Assembly: GCA_002349055.1 (NCBI GenBank)
Contig: DECD01000002.1
Coordinates: forward strand, 1-30,083
Source of the DNA: Bacteroidales bacterium UBA2939
GTDB taxonomy: Bacteria; Bacteroidota; Bacteroidia; Bacteroidales; P3
Reading direction: 5' to 3'
Length of the DNA: 30,083 bases
Shown here: in pieces, positions 14,519-21,548 of the stretch
Position numbering within the stretch: the first letter of the stretch is position 1
Layout: the number at the start of each line of letters is the position of its first letter
The notes under the pieces: generated by a model
Told to the model about the DNA's origin: nothing
Database searches by the model: none
The model's input: only the letters and a program-made list of their open reading frames with translations
Program-made: the position numbers and the translations under genes

Positions 14519-15010
14519 ATGATAAACAGGATAAATCTTATTCTAAGGGCCAAAAATATCACCGCAAAACAGTTTGCGGAGGAAATCGGGATTCAGCCCT
14601 CCGGAATGTCGCATATCATGAGCGGACGAAACAACCCGAGCTTGGAGTTTGTCAGCAAGGTCATCCGCCGCTACCCCGAGATTGATGCCAACTGGCTGCT
14701 GCTGGGTAAGGGAGAGATGTATGGACAATTAGGAATTAGGAATGAGGAATTAGGAATTAAAAATAATGAGGAATTAGGAATGAGGAATGAGGAATCTTAT
14801 TCTGAGCCTACGCTTTTTTCGGAGCCAGAACCCCTACCCGAGCCCGAGAAAATAGCGCCCCTACCCGAACCTAAGGAAGTAATAGATGAGCAGGAAGATC
14901 TGCCGTTAAAAGAAGAACCTGCGCCTATCATAGCTGACAAGCGCAGGTTGGTAAAGATTCTCTTCTTCTATGACGACCGGACCTTCGAAGAATACCGGCC
15001 ATCTATATGA
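14519..15010 (+). CDS. XRE-family HTH transcriptional regulator
   Basis: 163-aa DNA-binding protein. The HTH occupies about residues 4-62: INLILRAKNITAKQFAEEIGIQPSGMSHIMSGRNNPSLEFVSKVIRRYPEIDANWLLLGKGEMY, the Cro/CI fold with the usual Bacteroidetes ending NWLLxGxGEM. Residues 70-92 are encoded by an in-frame GAATTAGGAATGAG micro-repeat, then comes an acidic, proline-rich linker (SEPEPLPEPEKIAPLPEPKE) and a C-terminal KILFFYDDRTFEEYRPS motif. The start is ATG 14519, five bases after the final operator; the upstream frame (from 14453) overlaps the promoter. It resembles phage-type repressors, but no integrase or phage gene lies nearby. It probably represses itself through the palindromes upstream. 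Confidence 0.9.
   Translation: MINRINLILRAKNITAKQFAEEIGIQPSGMSHIMSGRNNPSLEFVSKVIRRYPEIDANWLLLGKGEMYGQLGIRNEELGIKNNEELGMRNEESYSEPTLFSEPEPLPEPEKIAPLPEPKEVIDEQEDLPLKEEPAPIIADKRRLVKILFFYDDRTFEEYRPSI
14726..14794 (+). repeat. In-frame micro-repeat inside the XRE gene
   Basis: Seven or so imperfect copies of (G)GAATTAGGAATGAG-type units lie within the coding frame and encode QLGIRNEELGIKNNEELGMR. The unit is not a multiple of three throughout, yet the frame stays open. The same unit style occurs between genes elsewhere in Bacteroidales. Confidence 0.8.
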
Positions 15011-15073
15011 GTCTAAAGGGTCTAAAAGTCTAAAGGGTCTAAAAGTTTTTTGACTTTTCGACTTTTTGACTGT
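15011..15073. repeat. Convergent intergenic micro-repeat between XRE gene and nrdG
   Basis: Tandem units GTCTAAAGG / GTCTAAAAG on the left, then GACTTTTC / GACTTTTTG on the right. The AAAAGTC and GACTTTT halves can pair, with a T6 run between them, so it might act as a weak two-way terminator for the converging genes. Confidence 0.55.
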
Positions 15074-15577
15074 TCATCCCTTATCGGGTGTCTTGTTGCG
15101 CCAGAAGCGCGGGGTGAGGTCCATCAGGATATTGCCGGGTTCGGTGTTGCGGCGGTGCTGCACCAGGTAGAGGCGTTGGTTGGTCTTGGGTGACTTCAGC
15201 GGGCCGAGGTGCTCGAGGTAGGGACCCAGCTTCACATAGTCCAAATTGTTCAAATCCACTTCTTTGGAGAGCAGCGTACGGCCGCTGTACCAAGCGGTCT
15301 TGAGGCCGGGGTGGCGTTCCTTGAGGCGTGCTGCGATGCCGTTGACCTCGGCGGGATTGGCGTCGCCGCCCATGAGGGCCACGCAGCTCACGCCCGACGG
15401 CTGGTGCTCGAGCATACAGTCGATGGCCTCGTCGGTCAGCGGCTCCCCGATGTCGCCCCACAGCTGCGGCGAGTGGCAACCCGGGCAGCGGCAGGGACAG
15501 CCCGAAAGGTTGACGGCCAGCGTCACCTCGTCAGGAATCTCCTGAAAGACAATATCTGTGTTAGTATACTTTAGCAT
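15074..15577 (-). CDS. nrdG: Anaerobic ribonucleoside-triphosphate reductase activating protein
   Basis: 167-aa radical SAM enzyme that installs the glycyl radical on NrdD. The cluster motif C27-x3-C31-x2-C34 lies in LSGCPCRCPGCHSPQLW, followed by the SAM-binding segment ALMGGDAN and TAWYSGRTL. Length is typical for the Bacteroidetes form. The C-terminal NQRLYLVQHRRNTEPGNILMDLTPRFW is slightly longer than in enterobacterial NrdG. It follows nrdD by 147 bp on the same strand and is therefore likely controlled by the same cobalamin riboswitch. Identification is secure. Confidence 0.96.
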   Translation of the reverse strand: MLKYTNTDIVFQEIPDEVTLAVNLSGCPCRCPGCHSPQLWGDIGEPLTDEAIDCMLEHQPSGVSCVALMGGDANPAEVNGIAARLKERHPGLKTAWYSGRTLLSKEVDLNNLDYVKLGPYLEHLGPLKSPKTNQRLYLVQHRRNTEPGNILMDLTPRFWRNKTPDKG

Positions 15578-15605
15578 TTTTGTTTTTGTCTCCCGCTTCG
15601 CGAAA

Positions 15606-15716
15606 TCTTGTAAATCTTGGAGATTATTTCTGATTTCTAAGATTTGCCTGACCCGTCGTGTCCGATAAATCTTGGAAATTATTTTCAGGATCTCCAGGAT
15701 TTCCGCCGAAGGCGGG
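15606..15716. repeat. AAATCTTGG-type repeats in the nrdD-nrdG gap
   Basis: Two imperfect copies of a ~40-bp unit (near 15611 and 15666), each opening AAATCTTGG[A/G]GATTATTT-like and closing with a rough inverse (TAAGATTTGCC, CCAGGATTTCC), so each can fold as a hairpin. These may stabilise or attenuate the message between nrdD and nrdG. Nothing else was found in this gap. Confidence 0.6.
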
Positions 15717-15724
15717 GAGTTGTT

Positions 15725-17821
15725 TTAGTTCATTGTAGCATAGTAGCGGCGGGCGGCCTCTTGCTGGCGTGGCTGGCTGAAGTTGCTCACGCGTTTGAGG
15801 TAGCCGATGATGCGGGTCATATAGTCCACGTTGTGCGAGTGGCATTTGGGGCACTCCTTGAGGTAGCGTTTGTCGATGTGGCCGCAGTCGTTGCAGATGG
15901 TGTTGGGAATATTGAAGGTGAAGTAGTTGCAGCCCTCCTTGGCGGCCACTTGCAGCAGCTGCTTGTACTGCTCCTGGGTGAGGTGTTCCTCGAGGTTGCA
16001 ATGCAGCGCCGAGCCGCCGGTGAGGTGCTCGATGTAGTGCTTGCCGTGGAGGCGGAACTTGTCCAGCACCGTAAGCGACTGGTCCTCGACGATGTAGAAG
16101 TACGAGTTGTAGCAGTCGCGCGGCACGAAGTAGCCGTCCTCGCGGTCCCATTTGGCGTGTTTCACGCCCACGTTCTCGGCGGGAATCATCTCGCAGTTGA
16201 ACATCACCCCCTTGGTGCGGTATTCCTTGTTCTTCTTCTCCACCAAGCCGAGGACTGTCTGCACGAACTCGCGGTATTCGGGGCTGTCCTTGATGGGAAT
16301 GCCCATGAATTCGGCGGCCTCGACGAGGCCGTTGACGCCGATGGTGAGGTACTGGCGCGAGATGTCGATATATCCGGCGTCGAACAGCGGCAGCATGCCG
16401 TGGCGCTGCAACTCCTTGAGGTTCTCGTTATAAGCCAGCTGCACTTTGTGGCAGAGGTCGATGATGTCGGTGAGGAACTCCTTGTAATCCTTGCCGTTCT
16501 TGACGGCATACTGGATGCAGCGGTTGAGGTTGATGGTGAGCACGCTCTTCGAACCTGTGGAGACGCCGCCGGCACCCAGCGTGTAGCTGAAGCCGTTGTC
16601 GGTAATCTCGTTGCGCAGGCGGCAGCAGGAGCTCAGAGAGTCCGCATTGTCAGAGATATAGGTGAAGAACGAGTGGCCCTCGGAGTACATCTCGGCGGTG
16701 AAGTTGGCCATATCCTCGTCGACGAACTTGCCGTCCTTGTCGTAGAGCAGCGCCATCGTCTCGACCGGGAAGGTGAGCACGGCCTTGGTGCGCTCCTGGT
16801 TGAACCAGCGCATGAAACGTTTCTGCAGCCAGCAGAGGCCGTCCCAGTCGGGCGCGCTGCCGTCGGGGAAGCGGAACTCGCCGAAGAGGCTCTCGAAATA
16901 GGGTTTGTCGTAGTAAGCCACGTTCCAGAACACCGCCTGGTAGTTGCGGGCACCCGTGGGTTGGTTCAGCGAATAGACAATCTGCTCGAAGCAGTCGGTG
17001 ATGATCTTGTCCATCGTCTTCTGCCTCAGCGAGAGGTCGACCACCTTGTCGGGCTCCTTCCAGTAGTCCTTGCCGTAGTCCTTCTGGATGAAGTGGTTGA
17101 GGTACATCAGGAACTCGGGCGTGGCGCAGGCGCCGCTCAACATGGAGGAGACCATAAAGACCATGTTGATGAAGCCGCCGCAGTAGGACTTGAGGTTGGT
17201 GGGAGCCGTCGAGTTGCCGCCGATGCTGGCGGTGCCGCTCAACAGCCAGGGATACATCGTGATGGAGGCGCAGTAGTTGGCCAGGCTTGTCTCGTCGTTC
17301 TTGTAGATGAAGTGGTGCGTCAGCAGGTCTATGTAGCGGTCGCTCATCTCCTTGCCGTACATCTGCTTGATGCGGTCGGTGAGCAGGCGGCGGTTGAGGC
17401 GGATGAAGCCGCTCTTCGGCAGTTCGCCGATGAGGGTGGCGATGTTCTTGTGCTCCACGTTGGCGTTGGCGTCGAACTTCGAGCCTGTGGCGGCGTTGGC
17501 GGCCACCACATAGTCGCTCAGGAAGTGCAGCTTCTCCATCGTCTCGCGGTCCTCGGTGTGCTGCTGGCGGTAGAGGATGAAGCTCTTGGCCACATTGTAG
17601 TAGCCCTCCTTCATCAGCGCCACCTCTACCTGGTTCTGGATTTCCTCGACGGTGATGCCGTCGTGGATGTCGATGCGTGCCAGAATTTTCGACAGGCGGC
17701 CCAGGTCGATGGGCTCGTTCTGCGAGTTGAACGCCTTGATGATGGCATTCATGATTTTGTCGAGCGAGAAACGTTCCTGCGTCCCGTCTCGCTTGGTGAT
17801 GGTAAAGCTGTTGGTCTCCAT
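15725..17821 (-). CDS. nrdD: Class III anaerobic ribonucleoside-triphosphate reductase
   Basis: 698-aa glycyl-radical enzyme that reduces NTPs to dNTPs without oxygen. It has an N-terminal ATP-cone (residues ~4-95, FTITKRDGTQERFSLDKIMNAI), the catalytic ten-stranded barrel with active-site region SYCGGFINMVFMVSSMLSGACATPEF, the four-cysteine zinc site C643-x2-C646 and C657-x2-C660, and the glycyl radical loop TRIIGYL with Gly673, 25 residues from the C-terminus. The start ATG 17821 gives METNSFTITKRDG. nrdG is downstream. Its ~290-nt leader holds a cobalamin riboswitch, which fits the known pattern in which B12-independent reductases are turned off when a B12-dependent class II enzyme can work. 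Confidence 0.97.
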   Translation of the reverse strand: METNSFTITKRDGTQERFSLDKIMNAIIKAFNSQNEPIDLGRLSKILARIDIHDGITVEEIQNQVEVALMKEGYYNVAKSFILYRQQHTEDRETMEKLHFLSDYVVAANAATGSKFDANANVEHKNIATLIGELPKSGFIRLNRRLLTDRIKQMYGKEMSDRYIDLLTHHFIYKNDETSLANYCASITMYPWLLSGTASIGGNSTAPTNLKSYCGGFINMVFMVSSMLSGACATPEFLMYLNHFIQKDYGKDYWKEPDKVVDLSLRQKTMDKIITDCFEQIVYSLNQPTGARNYQAVFWNVAYYDKPYFESLFGEFRFPDGSAPDWDGLCWLQKRFMRWFNQERTKAVLTFPVETMALLYDKDGKFVDEDMANFTAEMYSEGHSFFTYISDNADSLSSCCRLRNEITDNGFSYTLGAGGVSTGSKSVLTINLNRCIQYAVKNGKDYKEFLTDIIDLCHKVQLAYNENLKELQRHGMLPLFDAGYIDISRQYLTIGVNGLVEAAEFMGIPIKDSPEYREFVQTVLGLVEKKNKEYRTKGVMFNCEMIPAENVGVKHAKWDREDGYFVPRDCYNSYFYIVEDQSLTVLDKFRLHGKHYIEHLTGGSALHCNLEEHLTQEQYKQLLQVAAKEGCNYFTFNIPNTICNDCGHIDKRYLKECPKCHSHNVDYMTRIIGYLKRVSNFSQPRQQEAARRYYATMN

Positions 17822-17924
17822 TATTGCTTGCTTATTATATATTATACTTTAATTAATGGTGCGCAAAAGGGGACCGAAGACGGTTGGGTTCGACGGCCGG
17901 CTTTTGACGCGAAAGCGGCATGTA

Positions 17925-18107
17925 TCGTTCTTGCCCATGGCAGGTGTCTGGCTTGGTCAATGAACACAACAACGTATTCACAGGTTCACAGTTGCGCGAC
18001 AGCTCGCGATTCTCACGCGATTCCCTCTTCGTGCCCGCCTTCCGGGGTGGGCAACCATGGCAAACTATTCATGTCAAGGAACTTATCCGAGGTCTCTCCC
18101 GGAAGTT
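17925..18107 (-). ncRNA. Cobalamin (AdoCbl-type) riboswitch in the nrdD leader
   Basis: On the minus strand the conserved blocks of the B12 aptamer occur in order: GGTTGCCC...GGGC (about 18059-18033), AAGAGGGAATCGCGTGA (18029-18013), GCGCAACTGTGA (17997-17986) and the B12 box AGCCAGACACCTGCC (17953-17939), close to the consensus AGCCAGGAGACCTGCC. Spacing between blocks is normal. The ~100 nt between the aptamer and the nrdD start would be the expression platform; I see GC-rich pairing there (CCGTC/GACGG) but no U-run terminator, so control may act on translation. Expected effect: B12 bound, nrdDG off. Confidence 0.9.
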
Positions 18108-18115
18108 TCGTGCTG

Positions 18116-18146
18116 CAAAGATACACCCATTCCTCCGTTCCGCAAA
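18116..18146 (-). promoter_or_regulatory. Promoter of the riboswitch-nrdD-nrdG transcript
   Basis: Minus-strand TTTG (18146-18143), 19 nt, TATCTTTG (18123-18116). The predicted start near 18108 lies just before the aptamer, which supports both calls. Confidence 0.8.
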
Positions 18147-18236
18147 ATAATGTTATTAACAAAAAACCGTTGAAAACTCCCCCTGCCACCAACTGCCTGA
18201 TAACCACCTACCGTCCATTTTATATTGCGTCGCTGC

Positions 18237-18267
18237 TTGCATATTTCGCGGAAAAAATGTATCTTTG
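18237..18267 (+). promoter_or_regulatory. Promoter of the gene at 18448
   Basis: TTG (18237-18239), 20 nt, TATCTTTG (18260-18267). It predicts a leader of about 175 nt that contains the long hairpin at 18339-18389. Confidence 0.65.
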
Positions 18268-18338
18268 CAGCGTGGACATTTCGGTCGGCGATGGCGCAAG
18301 TCGCTATCAATTAGGGGTTTTGTGCGATTGATGTATGC

Positions 18339-18389
18339 TTGTTGTTCGGTTGTTCTTCGCTTTTAAAGCGAAGAACAACCGAACAACAA
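18339..18389 (+). promoter_or_regulatory. 25-bp perfect hairpin in the leader of the gene at 18448
   Basis: Bases 18339-18363 are exactly complementary to 18365-18389 around a central TTTTAAA. A second, imperfect copy of the right arm follows directly (about 18388-18410), so the left arm has two possible partners. The arms themselves are built of GTTGTTCGGTTGTTC units. There is no T-run after the stem, so it is not a plain terminator. The region 18147-18447 has no coding frame that I can support. Confidence 0.75.
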
Positions 18390-18447
18390 CCGAAGAACAA
18401 CTGAACATAAGCAATAGTTGACCTTAATTTGACTAAGACCATATATT

Positions 18448-19182
18448 ATGAAGAAAGAAAAGCCAATGGGATTGCTGCTGAACGGCAGCGTGAGAAGTGC
18501 CGGAGTGACGTTCTATCTCAAGAAAGGACAAATGATTGTGCGGTCGTCGAAGACGGTCGCAAAACGCAGTTGCACGCGTAGACAGTTCATCCAACGGCAG
18601 CGGATGCGGCACACCACGGCGTTGTGGCAGCAGCTGAGTGGGTGCCGGCCGATGTTCAGCGGCGGCAAGAGCACCTACGCCCGCTTCGCCACGTTGGCCA
18701 ACCGCCTGCCGGCGGTGTTCGTTCCCTGCAACGGGCCGCTGGACGGCGCCTCGTTCCTGATGCCCGAGATGCCGGTGAGCGACGGAAGCCTGACGCCCAT
18801 CAAACAGCAGCTGGGCAGTGTGGACGGTATCGCGGCATTGCTCACCGACCTCAAGCCTAGTGACTTGCGCCGTCCCGAGAAGTTTCTGCTCTACACCGCC
18901 GAACAGCGCATCGAGGGGAATAAGCCTGTGGTGCGCTTCTTGCAGGTGCGCGAAGTGGCGAAGGAGGAGTTTACCGAGGTGGGCGGCCGCCTGGCTCTGA
19001 CGGGCGACGAGTTTGCCGACCCCATGCGCGGCTGGGCGCTGGTGCGCGTCATTCCCTCGGCCACTCCTGGCGAAGATCGTTGCTCGACGCAGATCCTCGT
19101 CACCAACTGCCGCCTCTACGAGCAGTACACCACCGAGGAAGCCCTCCAACAAGCCGCCCAAAGCTACGGCGGTCTCACATGA
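18448..19182 (+). CDS. Uncharacterised cytoplasmic protein
   Basis: 244-aa protein without signal peptide or TM helix, rich in basic residues at the N-terminus: GLLLNGSVRSAGVTFYLKKGQMIVRSSKTVAKRSCTRRQFIQRQRMRHTTALW. The G-x-R/K-x-x-G-V-x-F-Y-x-K-K-G-x-x-x-V-R pattern loosely resembles the opening of small Bacteroidetes DUF6266-like proteins of unknown function. The middle part (MPEMPVSDGSLTPIKQQL) and C-terminus (GWALVRVIPSATPGEDRCSTQILVTNCRLYEQYTTEEALQQAAQSYGG) match no family I know. It is a single-gene transcript: own promoter, long hairpin leader, and terminator at 19208-19252. The frame has normal codon use, so the gene is real, but its function is unknown. Confidence 0.8.
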   Translation: MKKEKPMGLLLNGSVRSAGVTFYLKKGQMIVRSSKTVAKRSCTRRQFIQRQRMRHTTALWQQLSGCRPMFSGGKSTYARFATLANRLPAVFVPCNGPLDGASFLMPEMPVSDGSLTPIKQQLGSVDGIAALLTDLKPSDLRRPEKFLLYTAEQRIEGNKPVVRFLQVREVAKEEFTEVGGRLALTGDEFADPMRGWALVRVIPSATPGEDRCSTQILVTNCRLYEQYTTEEALQQAAQSYGGLT

Positions 19183-19207
19183 GATAATAAATTTCTTTTG
19201 CGATACG

Positions 19208-19252
19208 CTTTGCCACCGCGGGATTTCTCCTTGCGGTGGCAAAGTTTTTTTT
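19208..19252 (+). terminator. Intrinsic terminator of the gene at 18448
   Basis: CTTTGCCACCGC (19208-19219) pairs perfectly with GCGGTGGCAAAG (19233-19244), then eight T. The T-run overlaps the -33 box of the next promoter. Confidence 0.92.
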
Positions 19253-19280
19253 GTGGATTGGAATTTTATTCGTAATTTTG
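19250..19280 (+). promoter_or_regulatory. Promoter of the surface-protein gene
   Basis: TTTG (19250-19253), 19 nt, TAATTTTG (19273-19280), 45 bp before the ATG at 19326. Confidence 0.8.
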
Positions 19281-19325
19281 CAGTCGCTTACGAGAGTGAA
19301 GTGTAAGCAGTAAGCAAGAAAAGAC

Positions 19326-21269
19326 ATGAAACACGGATTATTTTTTTTCGCATTTTCGATAATTGCAATTTGTGCGTCGGCACAAATATACAGTTATCCT
19401 TCAATTACCCCCTCGGGACACACATTGTATTTTGATATTGCCGATGGCGAAGCTGCTGTGGCAAAGAAGAGTTATAGTTACCCGAATTACGGAAACACAT
19501 TGTCCGGCGATTTGATTATTCCCGACAGCGTGGAGTATGCTGGCGTGAAATATCCAGTTACCTCAATCGGGCATGAGGCATTTGAATATGCAACCATGCG
19601 TTCGGTGCAGATACCCAGTACAGTACGGACTATTGTGATCAGGGCCTTTAGTGCCTGCGACAGTTTGACATCGTTGGTTATACCCAACTCGGTGACTTCC
19701 ATCGGAATGCAGGCGTTTGCCGGCAGTTTCAACATTACCTCGATAGTGCTACCCGACTCATTGACTGTTATAGAACAAGGAATCTTTGAGAACGACACAT
19801 CATTGATTTCTGTTGTTGTGCCAGATGCTGTTGTTTCTGTTGGTCATGGGGCTTTTTCACAATGCTATAGTCTTAGGTCGGTTACTTTTGGCGCTTCTGT
19901 GGCTAGCATTGGCGGATTGACATTCTGGAATTGCTATGCATTAGATTCTCTGATTTTCAAATCAGATGTAGCCCCATCGGTGGGTGCTAATATGTTTCCT
20001 GGAGCTCCGGATACTCTTGTGATTGACATCCCATGTGGCTCGTACCACTCCTATTCGTCTGCTTTTGGTTCCAATCATACTTATATTGTGCCATCGGTCA
20101 ATTTGTCTATGACCGTTTCCTCGTCGGTTCCGGATTGGGGTTCCGCGGATGTTGTTCTCGATGCCGACCAGCAGGATGTTCGGTGCGACTCAAGTGCCGT
20201 GATACAAGCTGTGGCCAATTACGGCTATCATTTCACCGGTTGGAGCAATGGTAGTATGGCTAACCCTGACACGCTGATGATTGACAGGGACAGTGTGTTG
20301 ACAGCCAGTTTCGCTAAAAACAGCTATTCTGTAGAGGTGCAGAGTTCCGACACAACTATCGGCTCTGTCAGTGGTGGCGGCGTGTTTGAATATCTAGACA
20401 CCACAGTGCTGACGGCCACAGCGGTGGCGCCCTACCATTTTGTGCGTTGGAGCGATGGGAATACACAGAATCCCAGGCCATTTGTCGTTACAAGTGATGC
20501 TGTACGGATGGCAATCTTCGGCATTGACACTTTCACCGTAAGCCTTCAGGTTGATAGCGTTACACATGGTACTTGCACTGGTTTTGGCAACTATCCCTAT
20601 GGTGCTGCGGCCTCGGTGGTGGCTGTCCCGTACAGCGGATACCAGTTTTCGCATTGGAGCGATGGCTCGACAGCTAATCCATACACTTTCGCGGTGGTGG
20701 ATGATGTCCAACTGACGGCAATTTTCTATGCAAACGGCACCCCATATCAAGATACACTGGAGGTACATGATACCATTTATATTGATGTTCCTATTCACGA
20801 TACAACATACATTACCTTGACCGACACAATATTGGTGACAGAAACTGACACCATTTGGCAGCAAGATACAATTTACCTTCCACAATACATCTACGACACC
20901 ATATATATCGATGTGCCTGTTCACGATACATCATACATCACTTTGACCGACACGGTGTTTTTGACAGAAACCGACACTCTCTGGTTGCACGATACAATAT
21001 ACCTTCCGCAATACATTCACGATACTATTTATATCACAGAGGGCATCGACGGTGTGGATGCGCTGAATGCCAAAGTGTACGCTAGCAACGGGCAGATTGT
21101 AGTTGAGGGTGCTGACGGTTACGAAGTGACGCTATTTGACATCAACGGACGAATGATTGCCACCAAGCAGGATTATGGAACGGAGATACGTTTCGATGTT
21201 TCTACCAGCGGTACCTACATGATTAAGATAGGCCGTCATCCAGCAAGGAAGGTGGGGGTGATAAGGTAG
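19326..21269 (+). CDS. Secreted BspA-like LRR protein with InlB-type repeats and T9SS sorting domain
   Basis: 647-aa exported protein. Signal peptide MKHGLFFFAFSIIAICASA is cleaved before QIYSY. Residues ~75-250 are BspA/TpLRR leucine-rich repeats (VTSIGHEAFEYATMRSVQIPS, LTSLVIPNSVTSIGMQAFAG, SVGHGAFSQCYSLRSVTF). Residues ~255-475 hold three InlB B-repeat-like modules, each ending FTGWSNGS / FVRWSDGN / FSHWSDGS. Residues ~482-575 are a 42-residue Thr/Asp/Tyr-rich tandem repeat. The last ~80 residues (VYASNGQIVVEGADGYEVTLFDINGRMIATK...GTYMIKIGRHPARKVGV) are a type A T9SS sorting domain, so the protein should be released at or anchored on the surface. BspA proteins bind host matrix or other bacteria. 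Lower GC than the neighbours hints at transfer. Confidence 0.9.
   Translation: MKHGLFFFAFSIIAICASAQIYSYPSITPSGHTLYFDIADGEAAVAKKSYSYPNYGNTLSGDLIIPDSVEYAGVKYPVTSIGHEAFEYATMRSVQIPSTVRTIVIRAFSACDSLTSLVIPNSVTSIGMQAFAGSFNITSIVLPDSLTVIEQGIFENDTSLISVVVPDAVVSVGHGAFSQCYSLRSVTFGASVASIGGLTFWNCYALDSLIFKSDVAPSVGANMFPGAPDTLVIDIPCGSYHSYSSAFGSNHTYIVPSVNLSMTVSSSVPDWGSADVVLDADQQDVRCDSSAVIQAVANYGYHFTGWSNGSMANPDTLMIDRDSVLTASFAKNSYSVEVQSSDTTIGSVSGGGVFEYLDTTVLTATAVAPYHFVRWSDGNTQNPRPFVVTSDAVRMAIFGIDTFTVSLQVDSVTHGTCTGFGNYPYGAAASVVAVPYSGYQFSHWSDGSTANPYTFAVVDDVQLTAIFYANGTPYQDTLEVHDTIYIDVPIHDTTYITLTDTILVTETDTIWQQDTIYLPQYIYDTIYIDVPVHDTSYITLTDTVFLTETDTLWLHDTIYLPQYIHDTIYITEGIDGVDALNAKVYASNGQIVVEGADGYEVTLFDINGRMIATKQDYGTEIRFDVSTSGTYMIKIGRHPARKVGVIR
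20769..21035 (+). repeat. 126-bp coding tandem repeat in the surface protein
   Basis: Two full units (20769-20894, 20895-21020) and the start of a third. Each encodes DTIYIDVPxHDTxYITLTDT, a TETDTxWxxDTIYLPQYI part, and repeats. Third-position differences show that the copies are not brand new, but identity is high enough for recombination to change copy number. The region likely forms an extended stalk between the InlB-like modules and the sorting domain. Confidence 0.9.
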
Positions 21270-21299
21270 CGAAAACTCATGCACATTGAGTCTTCAATA

Positions 21300-21334
21300 A
21301 TGCTCATGATTCCCAATGAATCATGAGCATTTTT
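21300..21334 (+). terminator. Intrinsic terminator of the surface-protein gene
   Basis: ATGCTCATGATT (21300-21311) pairs perfectly with AATCATGAGCAT (21319-21330), 7-nt loop, then four T. Confidence 0.88.
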
Positions 21335-21346
21335 ATGAAAAAATAC

Positions 21347-21377
21347 TTTGCCAGTTCAAAAAGATTTCATATCTTTG
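21347..21377 (+). promoter_or_regulatory. Promoter of the toxin-antitoxin pair
   Basis: TTTG (21347-21350), 19 nt, TATCTTTG (21370-21377): an exact consensus match, 33 bp before the small gene's ATG at 21411. Confidence 0.8.
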
Positions 21378-21410
21378 CATTGTCAGACGAACACAAATTA
21401 TTCATCAATT

Positions 21411-21548
21411 ATGGCTGCAACAATCAAGAAATCAACATCGAAGGCTCCTGCCAAGAACGGAAGAAAGCCGAGGCAGGTTCCCATTAAATTGAGAAAATTG
21501 AGAGGCTATAGAGAACTTGTCCCTGACCCCTTCAATCTCGGAATATGA
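21411..21548 (+). CDS. Very small basic protein, candidate antitoxin of the PIN toxin
   Basis: 45-aa protein MAATIKKSTSKAPAKNGRKP..., with 14 Lys/Arg and only two acidic residues; it ends VPDPFNLGI. The start at ATG 21411 follows the promoter by a normal leader; the longer frame from 21348 would begin inside the promoter. Its stop overlaps the start of the PIN-domain gene as ATGA, the usual arrangement of antitoxin and toxin. It lacks a recognisable AbrB, Phd, RHH or HTH domain and is shorter and far more basic than ordinary VapB proteins. Either it is an unusual antitoxin (the C-terminal segment could occupy the toxin groove while the basic part binds DNA) or a remnant of one. Confidence 0.65.
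   Translation: MAATIKKSTSKAPAKNGRKPRQVPIKLRKLRGYRELVPDPFNLGI

Noticed and set aside
14726..14794. CRISPR-like array
   Set aside because: Units are short, contiguous, imperfect and inside an open frame; there are no spacers and no cas genes in the window.
14519..15010. Prophage repressor marking a prophage
   Set aside because: The protein is repressor-like, but neighbours on both sides are metabolic genes and no phage structural, lysis or integrase gene is nearby.
17873..17935. tmRNA-like start (GGGG..., GGGTTCGAC, GGCATG) on the plus strand
   Set aside because: No tag reading frame and no matching 3' acceptor/T-arm follows. The minus strand instead shows all blocks of a cobalamin riboswitch.
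15644..18331. 895-codon open frame on the plus strand opposite nrdD and nrdG
   Set aside because: It is the antisense of certain genes and of the riboswitch. Its product is a low-complexity Val/Leu/Ala/Asp/Glu/His mix, typical of reverse-strand reading of GC-rich codons.
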